Below, piece by piece: positions 23,994-34,140 of a stretch of DNA of 64,000 nucleotides. Source of the DNA: Gimesia fumaroli. GTDB lineage: Bacteria; Planctomycetota; Planctomycetia; Planctomycetales; Planctomycetaceae. The notes under the pieces were generated by a model. It saw only the letters and a list, made by a program, of their open reading frames with translations, was not told the DNA's origin and did not search any database. A program made the translations under genes and the position numbers. The stretch's first letter is position 1. Each line of letters opens with the position of its first letter. The stretch spans positions 4,005,164-4,069,163 of the forward strand of contig NZ_CP037452.1 of NCBI RefSeq assembly GCF_007754425.1, given 5' to 3'.

Positions 23994-25472
23994 CTAGCGG
24001 TTCTTCTTACGCTGTTTCTTCTTGGCTTTTCTCTCTTTTTTCTTTTTCTCTCGCAGCTTGACGGGGTCTCCCCCACGTTTGCTGCGTTCTTTTTGTTTGC
24101 TCATGCCGCCCATCGGATCCATCATCCCGCCGGAAGACAACTCACGCATGGCTTTCATCTTATCACGCATGCCCATGCCGGCCATTTTCTGCATCACACC
24201 GGCCATATTGTTGAAGTCTTTCACCAGACGGCTGATATCTGATGGGTCTGACCCACTTCCCAGCGCAATCCGACGACGGCGGCTGTGGTCAATCAATTCA
24301 GGGTTTTCGCGTTCGACTGGCGTCATCGAACTGATAATCGCATCGATGCGCTTCATTTCGGAGCCAGGATCGACATCCGGATTCGTATCCAGCAAGCCGC
24401 CCATACCGGGAATCATTTTCATGATTTCCCGCATCGGCCCCATTTTTCGAATGGTTGCCATTTGCTTTTGGAAGTCATTCAGACTGAATTTTCCCTGCGC
24501 CATCCGATTCTGGAGATCAGCAGCCTCTTCTTCGTCAAACTGCTGTTGTGCCTTCTCAACCAGTGAGACGACATCACCCATTCCCAGAATTCGTCCCGCC
24601 ATCCGGTCTGGATGGAACGGCTCCAGGCGATCTAATGCTTCTCCGACACCAATATATTTAATGGGAACGCCGGTGACTTCTTTGACTGTCAGGGCGGCTC
24701 CACCACGGGTATCACCGTCCAGCTTAGTCAGAACCACACCGTCCAGTTCTAAAGCTTCATTGAATGCTTTAGCACTGTTCACGGCATCTTGACCGGTCAT
24801 CGCATCACAGGCAAAAATCACTTGATCCGGCTGCAGCTTGCGTTCTACCAGCTCCAGCTCCTGCATCAACTCTGCGTCAATGTGCAGGCGACCGGCGGTA
24901 TCGAGAATCACCGTATCAACGTTGCCCAGTTTTTTCGCCTGGCTCAATCCATTCTGGCAGACCTTAACAGCGGTTGTCCCTTGGGGAGATTCGGCATGTA
25001 CCGGCACATCAACCTGACCGGCGATCACCTTCAACTGTTCAATCGCCGCGGGACGCTGCAAGTCGGCTGCGACCAGCATCGGCTTGCGTCCCTGCTCTTT
25101 TAAGAGCCGGGCCAGCTTTCCACAGGTGGTGGTTTTACCACTTCCCTGCAGACCACACATCATAATGACGGTGATGCCAGACGGTCTAAAATCAAATCCG
25201 GGTTCAACCGGGCCCATCAGATTGATCAATTCCTGATGGACAATACCGACGATCTGCTCGTCGGGGCGAACGGCCTTAAGAACTTTTTCACCAACGGCCT
25301 GTTCGGTGACACGTTCAATGAAACTGGTTGCAATTTCATAATTAACGTCTGCTTCCAGCAAGGCCTGCCGTACTTCGCGCAAACCATCCCTGATATTGCC
25401 TTCGGTGAGTTTCCCACCGCGGGCAAGACCGCTGAGTGCACTTTTCAGATTGGACGTTAATCCTTCAAACAC
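23994..25472 (-). CDS. ffh: Signal recognition particle protein Ffh (SRP54)
   Basis: GTPase that binds signal sequences of nascent membrane proteins with SRP RNA and docks to FtsY. The 492-residue protein has the N domain ([20 protein letters not shown]), G domain with [28 protein letters not shown] and [13 protein letters not shown], and a methionine-rich M domain from about 330 ([27 protein letters not shown]). The C-terminus is a run of lysine and arginine from about 460. First gene of the cluster leading to rpsP, about 95 bases away. Confidence 0.98.
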   Translation of the reverse strand: MFEGLTSNLKSALSGLARGGKLTEGNIRDGLREVRQALLEADVNYEIATSFIERVTEQAVGEKVLKAVRPDEQIVGIVHQELINLMGPVEPGFDFRPSGITVIMMCGLQGSGKTTTCGKLARLLKEQGRKPMLVAADLQRPAAIEQLKVIAGQVDVPVHAESPQGTTAVKVCQNGLSQAKKLGNVDTVILDTAGRLHIDAELMQELELVERKLQPDQVIFACDAMTGQDAVNSAKAFNEALELDGVVLTKLDGDTRGGAALTVKEVTGVPIKYIGVGEALDRLEPFHPDRMAGRILGMGDVVSLVEKAQQQFDEEEAADLQNRMAQGKFSLNDFQKQMATIRKMGPMREIMKMIPGMGGLLDTNPDVDPGSEMKRIDAIISSMTPVERENPELIDHSRRRRIALGSGSDPSDISRLVKDFNNMAGVMQKMAGMGMRDKMKAMRELSSGGMMDPMGGMSKQKERSKRGGDPVKLREKKKKERKAKKKQRKKNR

Positions 25473-26101
25473 TTTTGATATCCAGACCGTTAATCACTAA
25501 AACAGAAGCGTATCATACAAATCTTTTATAATCGATTGCTGCCTTGCAACAGCCCGTTTATGGTAGAAAACGAGCGCAAAAATAGAACCTAACCCGAACA
25601 ACGACAGTAGGTTAAGGCTAAAGGCCCACGTTCCTGCCAATGTTGGTGTTCGCAAAGTGATGATGAGGCAACAACTTGCATCAAGCCGTGGAGTTTAAAA
25701 GCTGTCTGAACATTACACAACGGTTCCAGCACACCTTTTTAAAATTCTTGCTCCTTTTACTCCACAAAATTCCTACAATGTTAAACAAATTGCTGACAAA
25801 TTTGCAATAATGTCATGAGTCATTGCAGTGAGTCTGGTGGATTCTGTGGATTATTTTGAGTCCACGTGATCATTGCCACTGCTTTTTTGGATTTGTCAGG
25901 TTTGGATTCCTTATATTAAGCAAGCGAATCGTGTATATTTCCTGGTTGCAATCTTCCCCCCCGGAAGAAACGTGCCCATAAGTACACAGGAACCGTTGAC
26001 GCTGCCATTGTGTCACACCAACATATCTGGCAATCAAACATCATCGCAGCTGAATTGTCTTCAGTCTGTAAACTACGAGTTGGAACGAAATAAAGAAAAA
26101 G
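25473..26101. other. Divergent intergenic region between ffh and leuC
   Basis: This is 629 bases between divergent ffh (minus) and leuC (plus), so it must hold both promoters. It is A/T-rich around 25740-25830. No recognisable leucine leader peptide, T-box or riboswitch was seen. A 78-codon open frame at 25873-26109 overlaps the leuC start and has no family resemblance. Confidence 0.5.
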
Positions 26102-27523
26102 ATGAGTAACACAAAAAACCTGTTCGATAAAGTTTGGGACTTACACACAGTCAAAACCCTTGATTCTGGCCAGGACCAGTTACTAATTGGTTTACACCTG
26201 ATTCATGAAGTCACCAGCCCCCAGGCATTTGAAATGCTGCGTGACCGTGATCTGAAAGTCATGTTCCCGGAACGAACCATGGCAACCGTGGATCACATTG
26301 TGCCTACACAAAACCAGGCACGTCCGTTCGAAGACAATCTCGCAGAGCAGATGATGTCCGCCATCGAAAAGAACTGTCGAGAGTTTGGCATCACGCTGCT
26401 GGATGTCGATGATGTCCGCCAGGGAATCGTCCATGTAGTCGGTCCTGAGCAAGGTCTCACCCAGCCTGGAATGACCATTGTCTGTGGTGACAGCCATACG
26501 AGTACGCATGGTGCGTTTGGCTCGATTGCTTTGGGAATCGGAACAAGCCAGGTCGCCCATGTCCTCGCCACACAGACCATGGCACTGGGACGTCCTAATG
26601 TACGACAGGTTAAAGTCAACGGCGAATTGGGTCCAGGCGTAACTGCTAAAGATGTAACACTTTACATCATTCGCAAATTAGGCGTTCAAGGTGGCGTTGG
26701 CTATGCCTACGAATATGCCGGTGACGTCTTCGACCGCATGTCGATGGAAGAACGAATGACCGTCTGTAACATGAGTATCGAAGGGGGAGCTCGCTGTGGT
26801 TACATTAACCCCGACCAGACCACCATCGATTACCTCGAAGGCCGCCCGTTTAGTCCCAAGGGAGCAGCATTCGACAAAGCAGCAGAATGGTGGCTCAGCC
26901 TGGCGTCCGGCCCGGATGCCCAGTTTGATGATGTGGTTGAATTCGATGCAGCCGATATCGAACCTACGGTCACTTGGGGAATCACCCCTGCTCAGTCTGT
27001 CGGTGTCTCCGAGAATCTGGCTCCCATTTCCAGCTATCCGGAAGACGAGCAAACGTTGATCAAAGAGGCGTTTCGCTATATGGAACTCGAAGAAAACCAG
27101 CCGATTAAAGGGCAGAAAATCGATGTTGCTTTCATCGGTTCCTGTACAAACTCACGAATTTCCGACCTCAGAGAAGCAGCGAAAGTCGTTGAAGGACGCC
27201 AAGTCTCTGATCACGTTAAAGCGCTGGTTGTGCCTGGTTCACAGCTCGTTCGTAAGCAGGCCATGGAAGAAGGTCTCGATAAAATCTTTATCGATGCCGG
27301 CTTTGAATGGCGCGAGGCCGGTTGCTCGATGTGTCTGGCAATGAACCCGGATAAACTGGTCGGGAACGAATTATGTGCCTCATCCAGCAACCGGAATTTC
27401 AAAGGCCGACAAGGCAGCCCGACTGGACGAACGCTACTGATGAGCCCCACCATGGTCGCCGCAGCTGCCATCAATGGTTGTGTAACCGATGTACGAGAAA
27501 TGCTGAGCGCCGTCACGGCTTAA
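26102..27523 (+). CDS. leuC: 3-isopropylmalate dehydratase large subunit
   Basis: Isomerises 2- and 3-isopropylmalate in leucine synthesis, with LeuD. An aconitase-fold 4Fe-4S protein of 473 residues. Cluster ligands are in [10 protein letters not shown] and in CSMCLAMNP. The substrate and signature regions are [39 protein letters not shown] (split here across two family blocks) and [11 protein letters not shown]. The ATG at 26102 has only an A-rich upstream segment (AAAGAAAAAG). It is followed after 58 bases by leuD. leuA and leuB are not in the window. Confidence 0.98.
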   Translation: MSNTKNLFDKVWDLHTVKTLDSGQDQLLIGLHLIHEVTSPQAFEMLRDRDLKVMFPERTMATVDHIVPTQNQARPFEDNLAEQMMSAIEKNCREFGITLLDVDDVRQGIVHVVGPEQGLTQPGMTIVCGDSHTSTHGAFGSIALGIGTSQVAHVLATQTMALGRPNVRQVKVNGELGPGVTAKDVTLYIIRKLGVQGGVGYAYEYAGDVFDRMSMEERMTVCNMSIEGGARCGYINPDQTTIDYLEGRPFSPKGAAFDKAAEWWLSLASGPDAQFDDVVEFDAADIEPTVTWGITPAQSVGVSENLAPISSYPEDEQTLIKEAFRYMELEENQPIKGQKIDVAFIGSCTNSRISDLREAAKVVEGRQVSDHVKALVVPGSQLVRKQAMEEGLDKIFIDAGFEWREAGCSMCLAMNPDKLVGNELCASSSNRNFKGRQGSPTGRTLLMSPTMVAAAAINGCVTDVREMLSAVTA

Positions 27524-27581
27524 AACCGCTTCACCTGAAACCAATCGCACTATCATAGAATAAAACGACAAAGACAGATCA

Positions 27582-28172
27582 ATGACAAAAATCGAAAGCA
27601 TCACTGGAACTGGCATCCCACTCTTACTGGATGACATTGATACAGACCGCATCATCCCAGCACGGTTTTTACGTTGCGTTACCTTTGAAGGACTGGGAGA
27701 ACACGCCTTCGAAGATGATCGCATACAAGACCCGGATCACCCCTTTGATAAACCACAATATCAAAATGCCTCAATCCTGCTTGGTGGCCGTAACTTCGGC
27801 TGTGGTTCATCACGCGAACATGCCCCCCAGTCACTGATTCGCTGGGGAATCAAGGCCATTATCGCCGAATCCTATGCTGAAATCTTTTTCGGAAACTGCA
27901 CTTCACTGGGAGTTCCCGCTGTCTGCGCCCCGCGCGAAACACTGGAAGTCTTGAATCGTGAAATCCAGGACCATCCAGACCAGGAACTCACAGTGGATCT
28001 GACTACAATGAAAATCCGCTGCGGCGACCAGGAATTCGATTGCACATTACCCGAAAATGCACGGTCTGCCTTGATTTCAGGTACTTATGACTTCCTGGCA
28101 CAGTTGTTGAAGAGTGAGTCTGAAATCAAAGAACGGGCTGCGTCCGTGCCTTATTTTACTTCCTTTGCTTGA
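27582..28172 (+). CDS. leuD: 3-isopropylmalate dehydratase small subunit
   Basis: Swivelling-domain partner of LeuC. The 196-residue protein shows the family core [38 protein letters not shown] and [16 protein letters not shown]. Start ATG 27582 lies 58 bases after leuC, consistent with one transcript. Nothing unusual in length or residues. Confidence 0.98.
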   Translation: MTKIESITGTGIPLLLDDIDTDRIIPARFLRCVTFEGLGEHAFEDDRIQDPDHPFDKPQYQNASILLGGRNFGCGSSREHAPQSLIRWGIKAIIAESYAEIFFGNCTSLGVPAVCAPRETLEVLNREIQDHPDQELTVDLTTMKIRCGDQEFDCTLPENARSALISGTYDFLAQLLKSESEIKERAASVPYFTSFA

Positions 28173-28195
28173 GCGAACTTAAACCGGCGAAAAAG

Positions 28196-28222
28196 CAGTC
28201 ACTTGCCAGGAGCGAGTGACTG
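28196..28222 (+). terminator. Hairpin after leuD
   Basis: CAGTCACTTG and CGAGTGACTG pair (10 bp including one T-G wobble) around a 7-base loop, 23 bases after the leuD stop. No T-run follows. It probably marks the end of leuCD before the ApbE-like gene. Confidence 0.45.
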
Positions 28223-28272
28223 TCTGCACCGCAAATACGCTCCGGTAATCTACATGATTTCAAGCTGCGCTT

Positions 28273-29379
28273 ATGTCTGAGAAAAAAACGAACAGCAATC
28301 GTCGTGATTTCCTGACGGGTCGCGTTCTAAAACAAGCCGCGGAGCAAGCCGGAGACCAGTTAGCGAACTACCTGAATGACGCGACGGAAGACTTCGCAGC
28401 ACCGACCGGTGGCTCTACCATTCGCTTGAGCACACGAGCCATGGCAACTGAGTTTGCCGTCGTAATGAACCCCAGCCCTGACCCACAGGTCATGCACGCC
28501 TCGGATGCACTGGACATGCTGCATGAGCTCGAGCAGCTCATGACGGTTTACAAAAATGACAGCGAAATGTCGCGTGTGAATTCTACGGCGGCCGCTGGTC
28601 CGGTGAGTATGGATCCCCGACTCTTCGAAATTCTTGACCAGGCTCGTCAAATTTGCCTGGATACCGCCGGTAGTTTCGACCCTTCTTCGGGCCCTTTAAT
28701 CACACTCTGGAGAGAGTGTCGACAGCAGGGACGCATCCCTTCCCAACAGGAAATCGACAACTGCCTTCAACATACCGGCATTGACCAATTTGAATTTGAC
28801 AATTCCAAACAAACGATTCAATTTCGTTCGCCTGAAAACGAACTCAATCTGGGCGGCATCGGAAAAGGCTATGCCCTCGATATTGCAGGACAGTTTTTGA
28901 CAGAACAAGAACTGGAAAACTGGCTGTTTTATGGCGGTTTCAGCAGCATTCTCGCCCGAGGCACACATAATCAGCTTCCCGGTTGGCCCATCGGCATCAA
29001 AAATCCGCTGTTTACCAACCAGCGTCTGGGGACGGTTTTACTGCAAAATACCTCCATGTCGACCAGTGGATCTTCAGTACAGCATTTTCGCCATGATGGA
29101 AAACGCTATGGTCACATTCTGGATCCACGAACTGGCTGGCCGGTCTCAGAATTACTGTCTGTAACGGTTATCGCCCCTCATGCCGCTTTAGCCGATGCAC
29201 TTTCGACGGCTTTTTACGTAATCGGGATCGAAAAGGCCTTGGAGTATTGCGATAATCATAGTGAAGTCGGTACGATTTTAATTCCACCACCCACCCAAGG
29301 TCGAAAACTCTCACCGGTAATTCGCGGAATTCCGAATGAGTTTCTGTTCCTGGATCGCGACCAATTGTTGTCACAATGA
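28273..29379 (+). CDS. apbE: ApbE family FAD:protein FMN transferase
   Basis: ApbE enzymes attach FMN covalently to threonine of exported or membrane flavoproteins such as Rnf/Nqr subunits, using FAD and Mg2+. Seen in 368 residues: RAMATEFAVVMNP near 57, FDPSSGPLITLWR, the conserved LNLGGIGKGYALDIAGQFL, FYGGFSSILARG, STSGSSVQHFRHDGKRYGHILDPRTGWPVS (read as two conserved blocks) and ADALSTAFYVIG. An N-terminal NRRDFLTGR resembles a twin-arginine start but lacks a clear hydrophobic core, so location is uncertain. No target flavoprotein lies nearby. Confidence 0.93.
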   Translation: MSEKKTNSNRRDFLTGRVLKQAAEQAGDQLANYLNDATEDFAAPTGGSTIRLSTRAMATEFAVVMNPSPDPQVMHASDALDMLHELEQLMTVYKNDSEMSRVNSTAAAGPVSMDPRLFEILDQARQICLDTAGSFDPSSGPLITLWRECRQQGRIPSQQEIDNCLQHTGIDQFEFDNSKQTIQFRSPENELNLGGIGKGYALDIAGQFLTEQELENWLFYGGFSSILARGTHNQLPGWPIGIKNPLFTNQRLGTVLLQNTSMSTSGSSVQHFRHDGKRYGHILDPRTGWPVSELLSVTVIAPHAALADALSTAFYVIGIEKALEYCDNHSEVGTILIPPPTQGRKLSPVIRGIPNEFLFLDRDQLLSQ

Positions 29380-29707
29380 TTTATCGCTATAAAGGAATAT
29401 TGAAAGAACGTCTCTGTTCTCGGTGTCGATTCTGCTGCACTTTACCAAGTGTTCCGAACCGATTACTACAGAGTTCAAGTGAGATCTACGCCAGAGACCG
29501 TGTTCTTTTAAGACAGGAATCACATAACAAACGTGTTTCTTTCTTGAGTTCTGCTCAACAACAAAACGGCGTTGTGAGATCACGGAGCACAAGACAACTG
29601 GAATTGACTTCATGCGGAAACAGCAAGCAGTGAAGCAAGTGTCTCCCGAAAACAGATAAGACGAAACAAAATATTGAAATCCCCTTAAAACAATAAAGGG
29701 TTTAAGA
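29380..29707. other. Intergenic region, no gene seen
   Basis: This is 328 bases between the ApbE-like gene and the DoxX-like gene. Short open frames on both strands lack ribosome sites and family signatures. It probably holds the promoter of the DoxX-like gene. No strong hairpin noticed. Confidence 0.45.
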
Positions 29708-30940
29708 GTGAAAGACTTAAAGAAAATCACAGGGATTGCGATCCTGTTCATTGTTGTATTACGACTCAGTATCGGCTGGCAACTGCTGTACGAGGGCCTC
29801 TGGAAGATTGACAGCTTAAGCTCTACCAGACCCTGGACGGCAGCCGGCTATCTGAATAATGCCAAAGGTCCGTTCCGCGATCACTTCCGCAGCATGACCG
29901 GCGATCCCAATGACTTGAACTGGCTGGACGCAGAAAAAGTTAAAGCCAAGTGGACGGCATGGGAACAACGATTCCTGAATCATTATCCCAATCTGACGGA
30001 TGCACAAAAATCAAAACTGAATCAAATGGTTCATGGAAGTAAGTATTTCGCAGCGAAACTGAGTGCATTACCGCCTGAAGTCGAATTCAGAGGCAGCCTG
30101 GGAGGTGTTGTGAAATATGACCCCAAACGAAAGCTGCTCATCGTAGACGGACAGAAACACTTGACCCCGGCAGAAAAACAACGTCTACAGTCAATGGTGC
30201 CTGTCAAAAAAGGTGACAACGGAAAACTGGAAGGCGGAACTGCCCTGGATCGGGAATTTTATGAAGCAGTCGAAAAAGTTTACGCCCGCTCTGCCCGCTT
30301 AAGTTATATAGAGAAAATGCAGGCATCACTGAGAGGCAATCCGGAATTGGCCGGCGAAATCAATGTGAAACAGGAAGGCACAATCGACGGCAGACGCATC
30401 GGTAAAATTGAACAATACAAGCTTGCCCTGGATCGTTACGAAGAAAAACTGGCGAAGGCGGACCAGGCTTACAAAGTTGATCATCTCAATAAAATCTGGT
30501 CGGAAACCCAGCAGATGAAAGCCGACCTTGTCAATCCAATTCGGGCGTTGGAAGATGAAATGGAAACCGAAGCCAATAAGCTCCTCACTCCGGAACAGCT
30601 GGCCGCAGGCCCGATCCCTCACGAAGATACCGAAATCCATCGCATCAATATGATGACGATTGCCGCCCTGACGATTCTGGGGGGGTTACTCCTGGTCGGT
30701 TTTGGCACCCGAATCGCCGCAATCGCTGCCGCTGGAATGCTGCTCTCATTCTATCTCGTCATGCCACCTTGGCCGGGAGTTCCTGAAGCACCAGGACCTG
30801 AACACAGTTTTATCGTTAATAAAAATCTGATCGAAGTCATCGCACTGCTGGCCATTGCTGCCCTGCCAACAGGGACCTGGTTCGGAATTGATGGCCTTGT
30901 TTATCGCTTTTTCCACAAAAAGAAAAAAACGACAAAGTAA
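29708..30940 (+). CDS. DoxX-like membrane protein with long hydrophilic insert
   Basis: A 410-residue membrane protein. Segment 1 (AILFIVVLRLSIGWQLLYEGLWKI) matches the first helix of the DoxX family. A hydrophilic, helix-rich region of about 270 residues follows (about 45-315), then three hydrophobic segments (MMTIAALTILGGLLLVGFG, IAAIAAAGMLLSFYLVMPPW, LIEVIALLAIAALPTGTWFG) complete the DoxX bundle. The insert contains charged, coiled-coil-like stretches (QYKLALDRYEEKLAKADQAY). GTG 29708 is the start, with AAAGGG 8-9 bases upstream. It sits 133 bases before a Gfo/Idh/MocA oxidoreductase, a pair that recurs in planctomycetes. Function is unknown. Confidence 0.8.
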   Translation: MKDLKKITGIAILFIVVLRLSIGWQLLYEGLWKIDSLSSTRPWTAAGYLNNAKGPFRDHFRSMTGDPNDLNWLDAEKVKAKWTAWEQRFLNHYPNLTDAQKSKLNQMVHGSKYFAAKLSALPPEVEFRGSLGGVVKYDPKRKLLIVDGQKHLTPAEKQRLQSMVPVKKGDNGKLEGGTALDREFYEAVEKVYARSARLSYIEKMQASLRGNPELAGEINVKQEGTIDGRRIGKIEQYKLALDRYEEKLAKADQAYKVDHLNKIWSETQQMKADLVNPIRALEDEMETEANKLLTPEQLAAGPIPHEDTEIHRINMMTIAALTILGGLLLVGFGTRIAAIAAAGMLLSFYLVMPPWPGVPEAPGPEHSFIVNKNLIEVIALLAIAALPTGTWFGIDGLVYRFFHKKKKTTK

Positions 30941-31073
30941 ACTCACTGATTCATCTGAAATTTTCGTAGGAAATGAGGATACATCTAACAAATACCTTGT
31001 TTCCCGCCTATAATTGAGTAATTCATTCCTCCCTACCGGAAATCGATACGTGTCGCGTATCAGGAGAAAAAAT

Positions 31074-32621
31074 ATGCAATTAACCCCTGAACAGGAACAA
31101 ATTGGCAAAGACAACTTTAATGAAGCTGTTGCATTTACACGTCGCGATTTTATCACGACCGCAGCTGCTGCAACGACAGGCTTGGGTGCTGCCTATTTTG
31201 GGTATGAGAAACTCAAAGGCGAACCAGTCAAAGTAGGTTTCATCGGAACCGGCGATGAAGGCAGCGTACTGATCACACAACATCCGCCTGAATATATGGA
31301 AATCGTCGCGATCGCTGATCTGCGTCCCACGAATCGCCACAAAGCATTCCACGGACACGGCAACGAACACCGGGTCGGTCTGATCGAAAAACTGGGGCAG
31401 GAAAAAGCATCGAAGATCAAACAGTTTGACGATCATAAAAAACTGATTGCCGCCAAAGATCAACTCGGCCTGGAAGCAGTTGTGATCGCCGTCCCCTTGA
31501 GCCAGCATGCTCCCATTGCCATGGCGGCTCTTGACGCCGGTTTGCATGTGCTTTCTGAAAAACTGATGGCACACAATATTACCGAGTGCAAAGAACTCAT
31601 CAAAAAAGCGCGCGAAAAGAAACTGCTGCTGGCCGTCGGCCACCAGCGTCATTACAGTGTGCTCTATGACAATGCTAACGAGATCGTCAAACGAGGCGAG
31701 CTCGGCGACATTCGTCACATCCGCGCTCAATGGCATCGCAATAACAGCTTCCCCGGACGTGACAGCTGGCGCAAGAGCGTCCCTAAAGAAGATGTAGCAG
31801 CACTGGAAGAAAAAGTCCAAGAATTCGGTTATGACAACATGGACGAACTCGTTAACTGGCGACTCTACAACAAAACTGGTGGCGGCCTGATGGCCGAACT
31901 GGGAAGTCACCAACTCGATGCCTGCAGTATCTTCCTGGGCAAAGTTCATCCCCTGGCCGTTCAAGGTTATGGCGGGAAAAACTTCTACGGTGTCAAAGGA
32001 ATCGGTTCCAAGGACAAACAGGCAGATGACCGAGAAATCGATGACCACGTTTACGTCACCTTCGAGTTCCCTGGTCCCCACTACGATCCCGAAACGAATC
32101 CACGTGATATCTGCATCGTGACCTATTCTTCAATCAATACCAACCGCTGGGAGCCTTACGGTGAGACCGTTCTGGGAAGCCGGGGTACATTGATCATGAA
32201 GACAGAAAAGGAAGCACTGCTCTTCAAAGAATCCAGCCCCTCTACTGGTGGCGGTGGTCCAGATCAACGTCTGTGGGTCATCAACTCCAGCGATGGTAGT
32301 GGCCCGGTCCTGGATGCCTATGAAACGACCGCACCTTCTGCAGCCGCTTCTGACGTCAACCAGGCAATTGGTGATAAAATCAGCCGCGGGTATACAGAAG
32401 AAATGGAACATTTCGCTCACTGTATTCGCACCAACAACTTCAAAGGCCCTTATGAAGGCGGCCTGAAGTGTAACGGAACAGTTGCGATGGCTGATGCCAT
32501 TATGGCCCTGACTTCCAACCTGGCCATGAAGCACAAAATTCGGATTGAGTTCAAACCAGAATGGTTTGATCCTGATAACCCAGCCACTCCCGAAGATGAT
32601 TTTGCAGACAAGACGGCTTAA
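31074..32621 (+). CDS. Gfo/Idh/MocA family oxidoreductase with twin-arginine leader
   Basis: NAD(P)-dependent sugar or sugar-acid dehydrogenase family. The leader [23 protein letters not shown] indicates Tat export, as for many planctomycete members. The Rossmann site is [12 protein letters not shown]. The usual EKP motif reads LSEKLMAHN, and the catalytic-region VGHQRHYS and [17 protein letters not shown] follow. ATG 31074 has CAGGAGA 6-7 bases upstream and is preferred over an upstream in-frame start at 31014. 515 residues, longer than cytoplasmic relatives owing to the leader and a C-terminal extension. Probably co-transcribed with the DoxX-like gene; a strong terminator follows. Confidence 0.93.
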   Translation: MQLTPEQEQIGKDNFNEAVAFTRRDFITTAAAATTGLGAAYFGYEKLKGEPVKVGFIGTGDEGSVLITQHPPEYMEIVAIADLRPTNRHKAFHGHGNEHRVGLIEKLGQEKASKIKQFDDHKKLIAAKDQLGLEAVVIAVPLSQHAPIAMAALDAGLHVLSEKLMAHNITECKELIKKAREKKLLLAVGHQRHYSVLYDNANEIVKRGELGDIRHIRAQWHRNNSFPGRDSWRKSVPKEDVAALEEKVQEFGYDNMDELVNWRLYNKTGGGLMAELGSHQLDACSIFLGKVHPLAVQGYGGKNFYGVKGIGSKDKQADDREIDDHVYVTFEFPGPHYDPETNPRDICIVTYSSINTNRWEPYGETVLGSRGTLIMKTEKEALLFKESSPSTGGGGPDQRLWVINSSDGSGPVLDAYETTAPSAAASDVNQAIGDKISRGYTEEMEHFAHCIRTNNFKGPYEGGLKCNGTVAMADAIMALTSNLAMKHKIRIEFKPEWFDPDNPATPEDDFADKTA

Positions 32622-32664
32622 TCGTTGTCTATTGTATTCAAAGTCTAATTCGATCATGATTCAG

Positions 32665-32702
32665 CAATGCCGAGGAAACTCATCCTCGGCATTGTTTCTT
32701 TT
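32665..32702 (+). terminator. Rho-independent terminator after the Gfo/Idh/MocA gene
   Basis: A perfect 12-bp stem (CAATGCCGAGGA / TCCTCGGCATTG) with a 6-base loop is followed by TTTCTTTT. It begins 44 bases after the stop codon. Confidence 0.9.
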
Positions 32703-32737
32703 AGTTACACCCGATCACAAGTTTAAAGGGGACCCAC

Positions 32738-34024
32738 GTGTCGGAAGGACGCAAGGCAGGCCTGTTTCTCATCTTTGTTACTGTCTTTATCGATTTGCTC
32801 GGTTTTGGAATCGTTTTACCTCTTCTGCCTCGGTACGGAGAACACTTTGAAGCAGGTGGCGGCACACTGGGACTGCTGATGGCATCGTTTTCTGCGATGC
32901 AGTTTATCTTCGCGCCCATCTGGGGACGCATTTCTGACCGCGTCGGCCGTCGTCCGATTCTGATCCTGGGATTATTAGGCTCCACCGTCTTTTACGGCAT
33001 GTTCGGCTTTGCGACATCACTGGGCAAAGAAGGTATGTTTCTGGGCATTGGCGCTTTGTCGTGGTTGTTCATCACGCGCATTGGTGCCGGAATCGCCGGT
33101 GCCACAATTCCCACAGCCCAGGCCTATATCGCAGATATCACTGGACCGAAAGAACGCGGCAAAGGGATGGCGCTCATCGGTGCGGCTTTTGGAATCGGAT
33201 TTACCTTTGGTCCGTTAATCGGCGCTGCGTTTGTCTCTGCTGAAACCGGCGCGACTCCCAGTGCAGCCCCTGGCTATGTCGCCTGCGTGCTTTCCGGAAT
33301 GGCCGCCCTGCTCTCCATATTCAAACTGCCGGAGTCACTCAATAAACAATCGGCCGAATTACTAGCGAAACGGCGTCACTGGTTTGATGTCGCCAGCTTT
33401 CGGCATGCACTTTCCCGTCCACGCATCGGTTTAATCCTGCTCACCAGTTTTTTAACCACATTTGCGTTTGCCCAGTTTGAATCAACACTCTCCCTGCTGA
33501 CGCAAGAACTCGGATTTGCGGCCCGCAGCAACTTTTTCATCTTCGCTTACATCGGTTTCATCTTAACGCTCAGCCAGGGATTTCTGGTGAGAAGCTTGAT
33601 ACCCAAAGTCGGCGAATACCGTATGGGTCTGGCTGGGATCGTCTTGATGGTAGCTGGCCTGCTCTTGATCGGAGTAGCCGGTAATTCCGGCTCGTACACT
33701 CTGTTGTATGCCGTCCTGCCTATCTCTGTCATCGGATTTTCTGCAACCACTCCCTCTCTACAGTCGCTACTATCTCTGAACACCTCAGAAGACCAGCAAG
33801 GGGGCGTCTTAGGAGTCGGACAGAGTATCTCAGCGTTGGCTCGTATCCTTGGTCCACTGGCGGGAATCATTCTGTTTAAAGGAACACAAAACGAGTTCAT
33901 TCACGGAAGTATCACTTCCCCCTATTGGATAGGTGCGGGTATCATGTTATTCGGATTACTCTTAATGAGTAGCCTGAAATCGAACGCGGGAAATACCGAA
34001 GTTTCCTCGACACTGGAAACTTGA
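32738..34024 (+). CDS. Major facilitator superfamily transporter, TetA-like
   Basis: A 12-helix MFS exporter of 428 residues. The N-terminus FVTVFIDLLGFGIVLPLLPRY and the loop 2-3 motif GRISDRVGRRPIL (MFS motif A) match the drug:H+ antiporter-1 (TetA/multidrug) group. FGIGFTFGPLIGAAF is like motif C region. GTG 32738 is the start with AAAGGGGA upstream at good spacing. It stands alone between two hairpins. Substrate unknown; a drug or metabolite exporter is likely. Confidence 0.9.
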   Translation: MSEGRKAGLFLIFVTVFIDLLGFGIVLPLLPRYGEHFEAGGGTLGLLMASFSAMQFIFAPIWGRISDRVGRRPILILGLLGSTVFYGMFGFATSLGKEGMFLGIGALSWLFITRIGAGIAGATIPTAQAYIADITGPKERGKGMALIGAAFGIGFTFGPLIGAAFVSAETGATPSAAPGYVACVLSGMAALLSIFKLPESLNKQSAELLAKRRHWFDVASFRHALSRPRIGLILLTSFLTTFAFAQFESTLSLLTQELGFAARSNFFIFAYIGFILTLSQGFLVRSLIPKVGEYRMGLAGIVLMVAGLLLIGVAGNSGSYTLLYAVLPISVIGFSATTPSLQSLLSLNTSEDQQGGVLGVGQSISALARILGPLAGIILFKGTQNEFIHGSITSPYWIGAGIMLFGLLLMSSLKSNAGNTEVSSTLET

Positions 34025-34045
34025 GATGTAAAACAGGATGCATCA

Positions 34046-34077
34046 ACAAGACGGTCTTGCTCTAAATACCGTCTTGT
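34046..34077 (+). terminator. Hairpin after the MFS gene
   Basis: ACAAGACGGT and ACCGTCTTGT form a perfect 10-bp stem with a 12-base loop, 21 bases after the stop. There is no T-run, so terminator function is only likely. Confidence 0.45.
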
Positions 34078-34140
34078 GCTAATCATACGCCCTGTTAGAA
34101 ATTTCAGTCTCCAGATCAATATTTAACGGGCACGGAAGCC

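Noticed and set aside
23516-24076. Longer S16 frame of 186 residues
   Set aside because: GTG 23899 has AAGGAGA at ideal spacing and gives the canonical S16 N-terminus.
25873-26109. 78-codon open frame upstream of leuC
   Set aside because: Overlaps the leuC start, has no ribosome site and no family or leucine-rich leader pattern.
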